Below the pieces are notes generated by a model, which was given only the letters and a program-made list of their open reading frames with translations, searched no databases and had not been told where the DNA came from. Below are positions 1 to 6,441 of a stretch of 13,726 nucleotides of DNA, piece by piece; position 1 is the stretch's first letter, and every line of letters starts with the position of its first letter. This DNA comes from Clostridia bacterium (lineage in GTDB: Bacteria; Bacillota_A; Clostridia; Oscillospirales; CAG-272), in assembly GCA_017462145.1 (NCBI GenBank), contig JAFTRT010000166.1, forward strand, positions 1 to 13,726. Reading direction: 5' to 3'. The translations under genes and the position numbers were made by a program.

Positions 1-1
1 A

Positions 2-688
2 CAGGTCAAGGTCAACAAGGAAAATACCATCATCGTGGATGGCGCCGGTGCAGCTGATGAGATCAAGGCTCGCATCGCACAGATCAAGGTAGCCATCGAG
101 AACACCACCTCTGATTTCGACCGTGAGAAGCTCCAGGAGAGACTGGCAAAGCTGTCCGGCGGTGTTGCTGTGATCAAGGTTGGTGCCGCTACCGAGGCCG
201 AGATGAAGGAGAAGAAGCTTCGCATCGAGGACGCACTCAACGCAACCAAGGCAGCTGTGGAAGAGGGCATCGTAGCAGGTGGCGGAACCGCATACCTGAA
301 CGTGATCTCCGAGGTTGCCAAACTGGTGGATACTGTTGAGGGTGATGAAAAGACCGGTGTTCGCATCGTTCTCAAGGCACTGGAGGAGCCCGTGCGTCAG
401 ATCGCTGAAAACGCAGGCTTCGACGGTGGTGTCGTGGTGAACGAGATTCTGAAAAGCGGCAAGACCGGCTACGGTTTCGACGCTTACAATGAGGTTTACT
501 GCGACATGGTTGCCGCAGGTATCGTAGACCCTGCAAAGGTGACTCGTTCTGCCTTGCAGAATGCAGCATCGATTGCTTCTGTTATCCTGACCACCGAGTC
601 TGTGGTTGCTGACAAGAAGGATCCTGCTGCGGAAGCAGCTGCCAATGCCGCTATGGCAGGTGCCGGCGGAATGGGCGGAATGTATTAA
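2..688 (+). CDS. groEL: Chaperonin GroEL, C-terminal part (5' end outside window)
   Basis: This is the 3' portion of the 60-kDa chaperonin that forms the double-ring ATP-dependent folding chamber with GroES in the cytoplasm. Reading from base 2 gives 228 residues, about 40% of the family's usual ~545. They cover the end of the apical domain, the second half of the intermediate domain and the C-terminal equatorial domain. Family hallmarks are visible: [38 protein letters not shown], the [14 protein letters not shown] segment that carries the ATPase aspartate in characterised GroELs, and VAGGGTAYL. The tail ends in a short GGMGGMY version of the flexible Gly-Met repeat. There is no frame disruption. 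The gene is probably the last of a groES-groEL operon, since a strong terminator follows 9 bases after the stop; groES itself is outside the window. Confidence 0.97.
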   Translation, partial: QVKVNKENTIIVDGAGAADEIKARIAQIKVAIENTTSDFDREKLQERLAKLSGGVAVIKVGAATEAEMKEKKLRIEDALNATKAAVEEGIVAGGGTAYLNVISEVAKLVDTVEGDEKTGVRIVLKALEEPVRQIAENAGFDGGVVVNEILKSGKTGYGFDAYNEVYCDMVAAGIVDPAKVTRSALQNAASIASVILTTESVVADKKDPAAEAAANAAMAGAGGMGGMY

Positions 689-697
689 AAACAAACA

Positions 698-733
698 GAC
701 GGGACTTTTCATTGGAAAAGTCCCGTCTTTCTT
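698..733 (+). terminator. Rho-independent terminator of groEL
   Basis: A perfect 12-bp stem (698-709 with 716-727) closes a six-base CATTGG loop. A T-rich run TCTTTCTT follows. It starts 9 bases after the groEL stop codon, so it is the natural end of that transcript. Confidence 0.93.
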
Positions 734-741
734 ATCACTTC

Positions 742-779
742 AAAAGGTCGATGGGCGGATCCCATCGACCTTTTGTTTT
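742..779. terminator. Terminator hairpin between convergent groEL and FAD oxidoreductase genes
   Basis: A perfect 14-bp inverted repeat (742-755 with 761-774) has a five-base loop and is framed by AAAA and TTTT, so it can act in both directions. It lies immediately beyond the TAA stop of the minus-strand gene (stop codon 778-780), which it most likely serves. On the plus strand it is followed by GTTTT and would be a second stop for groEL transcripts. Confidence 0.85.
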
Positions 780-2580
780 ATGCCTCCAGAAGATCGGCAG
801 AGAACAGATGAACCTGTTCTGCACCGTTGGTGGCCAACCAACGAATGGAGATCGTTTTGGCCGTCACGTTTAAGGGAAGCTTGACCAGCGAGCGGAAGTT
901 GCCCTCGATTCTGGCAACCTCACGTCCGTCTGCATATACGGCAAAATCCTTGACGATGGTAGCCGCCACCCGGACAGGGACAAAGTCCTTTCCGGTGTGT
1001 AGCTTCATGGCAAATACACGCATCTTGACGTTGTCAGAAATGGAGAGTCGTCCAAAATCGGGATCAAATTGCAGACGCAGCTGTCCGATGGTGCGAGGAG
1101 AATCAAAGGAGAAGCAAAGCTCATCCCCCACATCTTGGAAAATTCCGTTTTCCACGCCCTCCTGTCTCGGACGCTCCAGACCGTTGAGCAAGCGAGCACG
1201 CTCCTCCTCGGACAGATTGAGGGTTGCCCCTTGGGTCAGGGCAGAGGGGTGTCGAAGCAGATGAGGCAGAAACATCCCGTCGTCCATCAGCATGCGCTGA
1301 ATCTCTTCGGTATGGTTGGCGGCTGTTTCTCTGGGGGATAAGCCGTAACAAATGGCCACGGAGGCCGCCGTTCCTGCCGCTTGTCCGATCAAGGCACAGG
1401 TTGCCATGACACGGGTAGAGGAGAGCGCTGCATGGGTCACGCTGATATTTCGCCCTGCGAACATCAAATTGCGGATGTTTTTGGAATAAAGGGAACGGAG
1501 GGGAATTCCGTAGATCTCGGTGACGGGGATCATGACGGAGGGAAGATTGGCTGTGGGGTTCCGTCTCATTCCGTAGGGGTTGTGATCATCCATGGGCCAA
1601 CCGCCATAGGCCACCTCGTCGTCAAAATGACCGCCCGCCACGATATCGTGCTCGGTCATCACGTAATCCCCCACGTAACGGCGGGATTCTCGTTTGCCGG
1701 GAAGGAAGCCAACCCAATCCAACTCCCAGTTTTCCATCCCGTGGTCTCCTCGGTTTTTGATGTGATCCCACACGCCGTAGATCGCAGCTAACAGTTCGTC
1801 TCGTACACGGTCAGCATCCAAAATACTGTTGCCCTCGCCGCCAAGCTCTACCCACCATAGGTTTCCGCCGCTGGTTGCGATTTTGTGGCTTCGGATCTGT
1901 GCGTGGACACTCTGTCCTACGTCTCCCGAAAAGCAGGAGTCATCCTCATAGACGTTGGCAAAGGAAGGGGGGATAAAGGAAACGGGATGGTCGGTTTCCC
2001 GTGCTGCCAGAATAATGGACATTCCCATGGTGCAGTGGTCTGCCTCTTTGGGGGCTAAGGTCTCGCCGTATTCCGCCGTTCCTTCCCGTCCATGCCGATA
2101 GTCAGCTCCCACCAACGGAGCCAAAATGCTGTCACCGGAGCAATCCAAAAACAGAGGTGCTTCCACCGTATAGACGGTGTAGGTGGTCATCTGCCAACCG
2201 GTGACCGAGCAGATCCGATCCCCGTCGGTAGTCGCATCCAAACAGGTGGTGTTCAGCAAAAGCGTGATCTTTTCATTTTCACGGAGCATGCCGTAAAGCG
2301 TGGCATCGAACAGGGAATGGACCAGTGTGGGGTTGCCGTGAATGTTCCGCTCCTCCAGCTCAGAGATCAGACCCGTTTCACGATCATAGGTTCCTTTGGC
2401 GCCTCGCACCCACATACGGATCTCGGAGGATGCATTGCCTCCCAACATCGGGCGATCCTGCATCAATACCACCCGTGCACCGTGTCTTGCGGCAGACAAT
2501 GCCGCAAAGGAGCCGGATAGGCCGCCGCCGATGACACAGATGTCGCACTCTAATTTTTTTTGAGTCAGAGAATGGTTCAT
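778..2580 (-). CDS. FAD-dependent oxidoreductase (FAD_oxidored family) with C-terminal beta-rich domain, substrate unknown
   Basis: 600-residue soluble protein without signal peptide or membrane segment. An N-terminal dinucleotide-binding fold starts with CDICVIGGGLSGSFAALSAA (GxGxxG at residues 18-23), and the second strand ends at D42. It is followed by GGNASSE (47-53), typical of the FAD_oxidored (PF12831) group. An LDCSGDS motif near residue 145 and an RNLMFAGRNIS motif near residue 370 are further FAD-contact signatures of such enzymes. From about residue 470 the sequence becomes beta-rich and discoidin-like (DVGDELCFSFDSPRTIG), suggesting an appended sugar- or surface-binding module; this part is inference. 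The start is supported by a GGGGGAGG ribosome site just upstream of ATG. It is transcribed divergently from an AraC-family gene that probably controls it. Relatives are often found near carbohydrate-use genes, but the substrate cannot be read from sequence. Confidence 0.85.
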   Translation of the reverse strand: MNHSLTQKKLECDICVIGGGLSGSFAALSAARHGARVVLMQDRPMLGGNASSEIRMWVRGAKGTYDRETGLISELEERNIHGNPTLVHSLFDATLYGMLRENEKITLLLNTTCLDATTDGDRICSVTGWQMTTYTVYTVEAPLFLDCSGDSILAPLVGADYRHGREGTAEYGETLAPKEADHCTMGMSIILAARETDHPVSFIPPSFANVYEDDSCFSGDVGQSVHAQIRSHKIATSGGNLWWVELGGEGNSILDADRVRDELLAAIYGVWDHIKNRGDHGMENWELDWVGFLPGKRESRRYVGDYVMTEHDIVAGGHFDDEVAYGGWPMDDHNPYGMRRNPTANLPSVMIPVTEIYGIPLRSLYSKNIRNLMFAGRNISVTHAALSSTRVMATCALIGQAAGTAASVAICYGLSPRETAANHTEEIQRMLMDDGMFLPHLLRHPSALTQGATLNLSEEERARLLNGLERPRQEGVENGIFQDVGDELCFSFDSPRTIGQLRLQFDPDFGRLSISDNVKMRVFAMKLHTGKDFVPVRVAATIVKDFAVYADGREVARIEGNFRSLVKLPLNVTAKTISIRWLATNGAEQVHLFSADLLEA

Positions 2581-2612
2581 AATTCCTCCCCCCCAATGTC
2601 CTTTTTTCTTTT

Positions 2613-2641
2613 ATTGTATCATGCCGTCTTGACAAATGCAA
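2613..2641 (-). promoter_or_regulatory. Promoter of the FAD oxidoreductase gene
   Basis: Reading the minus strand, TTGCAT (2641-2636), a 17-base spacer and TACAAT (2618-2613) form a sigma-A-type promoter about 33 bases upstream of the start codon. The -35/spacer overlaps the -35 of the plus-strand AraC promoter, so polymerase binding on the two sides should be mutually exclusive. Confidence 0.65.
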
Positions 2642-2657
2642 TTCAAAGTTTTATAAT
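2629..2657 (+). promoter_or_regulatory. Promoter of the AraC-family gene at 2692
   Basis: A perfect consensus sigma-A promoter: TTGACA (2629-2634), 17-base spacer, TATAAT (2652-2657). Transcription should start near 2664. An AGGAGGG ribosome site (2682-2688) precedes the ATG at 2692. Confidence 0.9.
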
Positions 2658-2691
2658 AAAGCTATAAAAAATCACAGTATTAGGAGGGCGT

Positions 2692-3480
2692 ATGGAGATA
2701 CAGACCATCTTCTATCATGGATTTTCTCAACGGAGCTGCTTTGAATTGATAGAAGGCGAACGCCCGTGGGATGTTTTTTTATTGGTATCCGATGGCTCGT
2801 TTTCCGTGACCTTTGGAGATATGGACGAAGAGGTTGTGATCGAGGAAAACGAGATTGCTTTCTTTCCCGCCAACCTTCGGTTTCACCGTGAGGTGTTGCA
2901 CCCCATCACCTTTCACCAGATTGCTTTTCTCACCGATACGGCTCATCCCTTTTACCGTAGCTTGCATCGGGGAAAATTGGAGATTTCAAAGGAACAAACC
3001 GCCTCCTTGATTCGCTCGATGGAATCTCTTTTTCGCCTCCCCGAAAACCGTGAGCTGGCAGCACACATGGCAGAGCGTGTTCTGATCGAGCAATATCTGT
3101 GCGGCGCTCAGCAAGCAGACCGACGGCAAGGGCTGACCGAGGATGTGTTGACTGTGATGCAGTATATGAACGACCATTTGCATGAAAAGCTGGATATGGA
3201 TGCCTTGGCCGATTCGGTCTATTTGAGCCATTCCGGTCTTTTGTGGAAATTTCACCGCCAAATGGGGATGACACCCTCCCACTATCTGACCATGATCCGT
3301 TTGCGTTATGCTAAGCAGTTGTTGTTGGAGGGAGATTTGCGGATCAATGAGATTGCTGCCCGTTGCGGATATGCCAACGCTTATTATTTTACCAATGCGT
3401 TTCGGAAGCAGTATGGCACCAGCCCATCCCAATTCCGAAAGAATCGAACGGGTCTATCAGAAAAGGCGGATGTCTTTTGA
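2692..3480 (+). CDS. AraC-family transcriptional regulator (cupin sensor + double HTH)
   Basis: 262-residue regulator of usual AraC length. Residues 1 to about 130 form a beta-rich cupin-type sensor (SFSVTFGDMDEEVVIEENE, FFPANLRFHREV, TFHQIAFL), a fold that in this family binds small ligands, often sugars. The DNA-binding half spans about 155-252, with helix-turn-helix 1 at about 167-190 (LDMDALADSVYLSHSGLLWK) and helix-turn-helix 2 at about 218-240 (INEIAARCGYANAYYFTNAF), ending in the family signature YGTSPSQFRK. It sits divergent to the FAD oxidoreductase gene with interleaved promoters, the usual layout for a local regulator and its target. The ATG is chosen because AGGAGGG lies 3-4 bases upstream. 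The TGA stop is inside the stem of the downstream terminator. The effector is unknown. Confidence 0.93.
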   Translation: MEIQTIFYHGFSQRSCFELIEGERPWDVFLLVSDGSFSVTFGDMDEEVVIEENEIAFFPANLRFHREVLHPITFHQIAFLTDTAHPFYRSLHRGKLEISKEQTASLIRSMESLFRLPENRELAAHMAERVLIEQYLCGAQQADRRQGLTEDVLTVMQYMNDHLHEKLDMDALADSVYLSHSGLLWKFHRQMGMTPSHYLTMIRLRYAKQLLLEGDLRINEIAARCGYANAYYFTNAFRKQYGTSPSQFRKNRTGLSEKADVF

Positions 3481-3498
3481 CATCCGCCTTTTTTTTTT
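3463..3498. terminator. Bidirectional terminator shared by the AraC gene and pgsA
   Basis: A perfect 12-bp stem (3463-3474 with 3479-3490) encloses a TTTT loop. On the plus strand a run of Ts (3489-3498) follows, and on the minus strand the stem is followed by TTTT. The stem contains the TGA stop of the AraC gene (3478-3480), and the T run touches the pgsA stop (3497-3499). One structure therefore ends both convergent transcripts. Confidence 0.93.
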
Positions 3499-4129
3499 AT
3501 TTTTCGGGGTCAAGATATTTCCAATAGGATTTGATGTAATCAATTCCCGACCAAACGGTCATGATCAGGGAAAAGACAATGGAAAGCCACGTCAGGGGAA
3601 GGACATCAAAGGACGGCCACCAAACGGGAGCACCTGCCACGGCATCCGCAATCCAATGTGCAACCTTTTGTACCACAGGCTCTAAAAAGACCGTGCTGAT
3701 GGCAACAATCTGGGAGACGGTCTTGATCTTTCCCAAGTTATTGGCGGCAATGACGATGCCCTCGCCCGTCGAGACCACCAAACGCATCGAGGTAACAGCC
3801 AACTCACGGAAGACCACCACGATCAGCGAAAGGATCATCAGAAGACGAAGATTTTCAAACTGATAAAGGATGACGAACATGGCACCGATGACCATAAATT
3901 TATCGGCTACGGGGTCCAGAAATTTTCCGAAATCGGTGATCAGATTGTACTTTCTCGCAATCTTACCGTCGAGCATATCCGTAACCGAGGTTCCAATAAA
4001 CAGAACGGCACAGATGATGCAGGAGGCGTAAAAGGGAAGGATTGATTCCGGTAAAAAGCCAACGATCAGCAGAATGGGAACCAAACAAAGACGAAGAACG
4101 GTCAGCTTGTTGGGAAGATTCAACTTCAT
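3497..4129 (-). CDS. pgsA: CDP-diacylglycerol--glycerol-3-phosphate 3-phosphatidyltransferase
   Basis: Membrane enzyme that makes phosphatidylglycerophosphate from CDP-diacylglycerol and glycerol 3-phosphate, the committed step to phosphatidylglycerol and cardiolipin. With the start used here it has 210 residues, slightly longer than common for the family. The CDP-alcohol phosphatidyltransferase motif is complete: D51, D54, G55, A58, R59, G68, D72 and D76 in DMLDGKIARK through FLDPVADK; the aspartates bind metal and catalyse. Several hydrophobic segments (about 10-28, 30-48, 78-93, 98-112, 128-150 and 178-195) fit an inner-membrane protein. An upstream in-frame GTG at 4144 is possible, but the ATG at 4129 gives the usual MKLNLPNKLTVLR beginning, has GAGG 9 bases before it, and lies one base after the rimO stop. 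That points to translational coupling within the HAD-rimO-pgsA operon. Confidence 0.95.
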   Translation of the reverse strand: MKLNLPNKLTVLRLCLVPILLIVGFLPESILPFYASCIICAVLFIGTSVTDMLDGKIARKYNLITDFGKFLDPVADKFMVIGAMFVILYQFENLRLLMILSLIVVVFRELAVTSMRLVVSTGEGIVIAANNLGKIKTVSQIVAISTVFLEPVVQKVAHWIADAVAGAPVWWPSFDVLPLTWLSIVFSLIMTVWSGIDYIKSYWKYLDPEK

Positions 4130-4130
4130 C

Positions 4131-5501
4131 TCAAAGAACCTCACTTTCTGTCGCAGGGGATGCCGTCACGGCAACACCCATCAAATCATAGTCCAAAACC
4201 TCACGAATCTTGACGCGGACAAAGGAACCGGGAGCGATCCGCACAGGGGAACGGAAATAAATCTTTCCGTCGATCTCGGGGGCATCCGCCTCTCCGCGGC
4301 CGAAATGCACCTCGCTGACGGGATCAAAATCTTCGCACAGTACCGTTACCGTTTTGCCGATCATGGCATGGTTGGCGGCCTCGTTGATATCCAACTGCTC
4401 GCGCATAATGATGTCGGCCCGATCCTGCTTGATTTGCTCGTCGATCTGATCGGGAAAATCGTAAGCCGGCGTATCCTCCTCACGGGAATAGGGGAAGACA
4501 CCAAGGTGCTCAAATTTTGCTTCCTGCACAAATTCACACAATTCGGTGAAATCCTCCTCGGTCTCTCCGGGAAAGCCCGTAATGAGGGTGGTGCGGATGA
4601 CGATGCCGGGGATTTCACGACGGAGCTTGGCAATGACACTGCGTACCATAGCGCCGTCCCCGTGTCGGTTCATGGCGGAGAGCATGTGATCGCTGATATG
4701 TTGAATGGGAAGATCGATGTACTTGAGCACACGAGGATTGTCACGGATCTCTGCTACCAGCTCGTCTGTTACCTTGTCGGGGTAGCAATAAAGCAGACGG
4801 AACCAAGGGATGTTGGTTTCCTCGGTCAAGCGGTGCAACAGCTCTGCCAAGCGGTAAGAGCCGTACCGATCCAACCCGTAACGGGTGATATCCTGTGCCA
4901 CTATGTTGATCTCCTTGACACCCAGTGCCTCCATCTGCTTGGCCTCTGCCACAATATCCTCCATGGAACGGCTGCGGAATTTACCTCGGATGGAGGGGAT
5001 GGCACAGTAGGCACAACGGTTGTCACAGCCCTCTTCAATTTTCAAGTAGGCTGTATAATAGGGGGTCGTCAGCACACGGTCACCGCCCAAACGAACGGTT
5101 TCCTTATCCTCAAAGGAGGAATATTTGCGGTGGGATCCTTTTTTCTTTTTTACGGTCACCGCTTCGATGGCCTCAACGATATGGTGGATGCTTCCCACAC
5201 CCAACAGGGCATCTACCTCGGGAAATTCCTCAAAGATTGCCTCACGGTAGCGTTCGGCCAAGCACCCTGTCACCACAATGGCCTTGAGGTGATGGTGCTT
5301 TTTCAGCCAAGCAATATCCAGAATATTGTCGATGGCTTCTTTTTTTGCACTTTCGATAAAGCCGCAGGTGTTGATGATGACAACATCGGCCTCGGTCTCC
5401 TCGGGGGTGATCTCATAGCCTGCCGTTGCAACCTCATGCAGCATGACCTCGGTATCCAATTGATTTTTCGGACAACCGAGCGAAACAAATCCAATCTTCA
5501 C
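4131..5501 (-). CDS. rimO: Ribosomal protein S12 methylthiotransferase RimO
   Basis: Radical-SAM enzyme that adds a methylthio group to the conserved aspartate of ribosomal protein S12. The protein has 456 residues from the chosen GTG start. An N-terminal methylthiotransferase domain carries cluster cysteines C10 (SLGCPKNQLDTEVML), C46 (INTCGF) and C80 (VVTGCLAERY). The radical-SAM core has CDNRCAYC at 159-166 (CxxxCxxC), followed by IPSIRGKFRSR. A TRAM domain occupies about 380-445. The SLGCPKN opening and the overall pattern favour RimO over the tRNA enzymes MiaB and MtaB. An in-frame ATG at 5537 abuts the HAD stop, but GTG at 5501 is preferred: it gives the standard start (MKIGFVSLGCPKN) and has AGAGAGG five bases upstream. 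It is the middle gene of the operon; rimO next to pgsA is a recurring arrangement in Bacillota. Confidence 0.95.
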   Translation of the reverse strand: MKIGFVSLGCPKNQLDTEVMLHEVATAGYEITPEETEADVVIINTCGFIESAKKEAIDNILDIAWLKKHHHLKAIVVTGCLAERYREAIFEEFPEVDALLGVGSIHHIVEAIEAVTVKKKKGSHRKYSSFEDKETVRLGGDRVLTTPYYTAYLKIEEGCDNRCAYCAIPSIRGKFRSRSMEDIVAEAKQMEALGVKEINIVAQDITRYGLDRYGSYRLAELLHRLTEETNIPWFRLLYCYPDKVTDELVAEIRDNPRVLKYIDLPIQHISDHMLSAMNRHGDGAMVRSVIAKLRREIPGIVIRTTLITGFPGETEEDFTELCEFVQEAKFEHLGVFPYSREEDTPAYDFPDQIDEQIKQDRADIIMREQLDINEAANHAMIGKTVTVLCEDFDPVSEVHFGRGEADAPEIDGKIYFRSPVRIAPGSFVRVKIREVLDYDLMGVAVTASPATESEVL

Positions 5502-5537
5502 GTTAACCTCTCTCCGTCTGCCGTAGCAGACCTTCAT

Positions 5538-6194
5538 TCATTGAGCGCAAAGCTCGTACAGCTCCCATCCGCTTTTTGCAATGTGGTGGGCACCTGCTTG
5601 GCGCAGAACCTCCTCCCCTCGGTACCCCCATGCACAGCCAATACCGATCATCCCCGCATTGAGAGCGGTCTCCATATCAAATTCACTGTCACCTACAAAG
5701 CAACAGAGCGACGGGGCAATTCCAAATTGCTCTGCAATCATCAGCGGAACCGTAGGATCCGGTTTCCGAGGCAGGTCGGTTTGTCCCTGCACAAAGGAAA
5801 AGGGCATATCGGGGAAGAGCATGGCAATGATCTTTTGGGTGTAAAGATCGGGTTTGTTGGACAGGACAGCCAACACCGCTCCCTCTTGCTTGAGCCGGCG
5901 GATGGATTCGGCTACCCCCTCGTAGCAACCGTTCAGATGGTCGTAAGTCTTTCCCATATTGCTCTGATAAACAGACAAAACTTCGTCGATATAGTGCTCG
6001 TCTGTCCGTACGGCCTCGGGCAAGGATTCTGTTACCAGATGTCTTGCGCCGATTCCGATGGCAATGCGGATATCCTCATAACTTCTGTGGGGATGCCCAA
6101 AAGCATCCATCGTCATGTTGATTGCCTCCTGCAAGGAGTAAATGGTATCGGCAATGGTGCCGTCCAAATCAAAGATCATCAGTTTGTTTGTCAT
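5538..6194 (-). CDS. HAD-superfamily hydrolase, phosphoglycolate phosphatase-like
   Basis: Soluble 218-residue phosphatase of the haloacid dehalogenase superfamily. Motif I is FDLDGTIADT (nucleophile D9, acid/base D11). A helical cap follows (about 17-90). Motif II serine lies in VLAVLSNKPD, motif III lysine in PRKPDP, and motif IV in CCFVGDSEFDME. The cap type and SNKPD resemble the Gph group that hydrolyses 2-phosphoglycolate, but substrate assignment inside this superfamily is unreliable. The start at 6194 is preferred over the in-frame ATG at 6221: it has GAGGAAG just upstream, whereas 6221 falls at about the predicted transcription start. First gene of the HAD-rimO-pgsA operon; its TGA is followed directly by an ATG in the rimO frame. 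Confidence 0.9.
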   Translation of the reverse strand: MTNKLMIFDLDGTIADTIYSLQEAINMTMDAFGHPHRSYEDIRIAIGIGARHLVTESLPEAVRTDEHYIDEVLSVYQSNMGKTYDHLNGCYEGVAESIRRLKQEGAVLAVLSNKPDLYTQKIIAMLFPDMPFSFVQGQTDLPRKPDPTVPLMIAEQFGIAPSLCCFVGDSEFDMETALNAGMIGIGCAWGYRGEEVLRQAGAHHIAKSGWELYELCAQ

Positions 6195-6224
6195 ACTTGC
6201 TTCCTCAAAAAAATCTTTCATATA

Positions 6225-6253
6225 AGTATATCACATTTTTTTTCGCCTGTCAA
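6225..6253 (-). promoter_or_regulatory. Promoter of the HAD-rimO-pgsA operon
   Basis: On the minus strand, TTGACA (6253-6248), a 17-base spacer and TATACT (6230-6225). Predicted start of transcription is near 6218, leaving a leader of about 24 bases before the ATG at 6194. Confidence 0.88.
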
Positions 6254-6320
6254 TTCTATGAGCAAAACTATCCGTTCGGAAATTCAGGGGCTTTTTCGTA
6301 TAAATTGTTATTTTTTGTAA

Positions 6321-6334
6321 TTCTTGCACAAGAA
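6321..6334. promoter_or_regulatory. Operator-like palindrome in the HAD/typA divergent region
   Basis: TTCTTG-CA-CAAGAA is a perfect 6-bp inverted repeat with a two-base centre. It lies about 59 bases upstream of the typA extended -10 and about 68 bases upstream of the HAD operon -35. A smaller CGAAT...ATTCG repeat follows at 6335-6350. The form suits a dimeric regulator site, but no binding protein can be named and chance occurrence is possible. Confidence 0.3.
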
Positions 6335-6372
6335 CGAATCGTTGAATTCGGAAAAAATCGTCAGAAAACCTC

Positions 6373-6401
6373 TTTTCCAATTGACAAAAGTGTGATATAA
6401 T
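6373..6401 (+). promoter_or_regulatory. Promoter of typA (extended -10)
   Basis: TGATATAAT (6393-6401) is a perfect extended -10 element, with a weak TTTCCA -35 (6373-6378) at 17-base spacing. A TTGACA at 6381-6386 is only 9 bases from TATAAT; it could instead pair with TAAATT (6404-6409) at 17 bases as an alternative promoter. The start codon follows about 40 bases downstream. Confidence 0.7.
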
Positions 6402-6441
6402 ATTAAATTGTGAAACAGTATCGAAAAAGGAGATTATCACT

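Noticed and set aside
1381..1791. Open frames on the plus strand inside the FAD oxidoreductase gene (also 827-1264 and 2092-2520).
   Set aside because: Composition is typical of antisense frames and the minus-strand protein is continuous with FAD motifs and a good start.
4074..6320. A 748-codon open frame on the plus strand opposite pgsA, rimO and the HAD gene.
   Set aside because: It has no ribosome site or promoter, its product matches nothing recognisable, and all three minus-strand genes carry complete family motifs. It is a by-product of their codon bias.
6381..6401. TTGACA and TATAAT as one typA promoter.
   Set aside because: Only 9 bases separate them, too few for sigma-A. The extended -10 with a weaker -35, or TTGACA with TAAATT, is more plausible.
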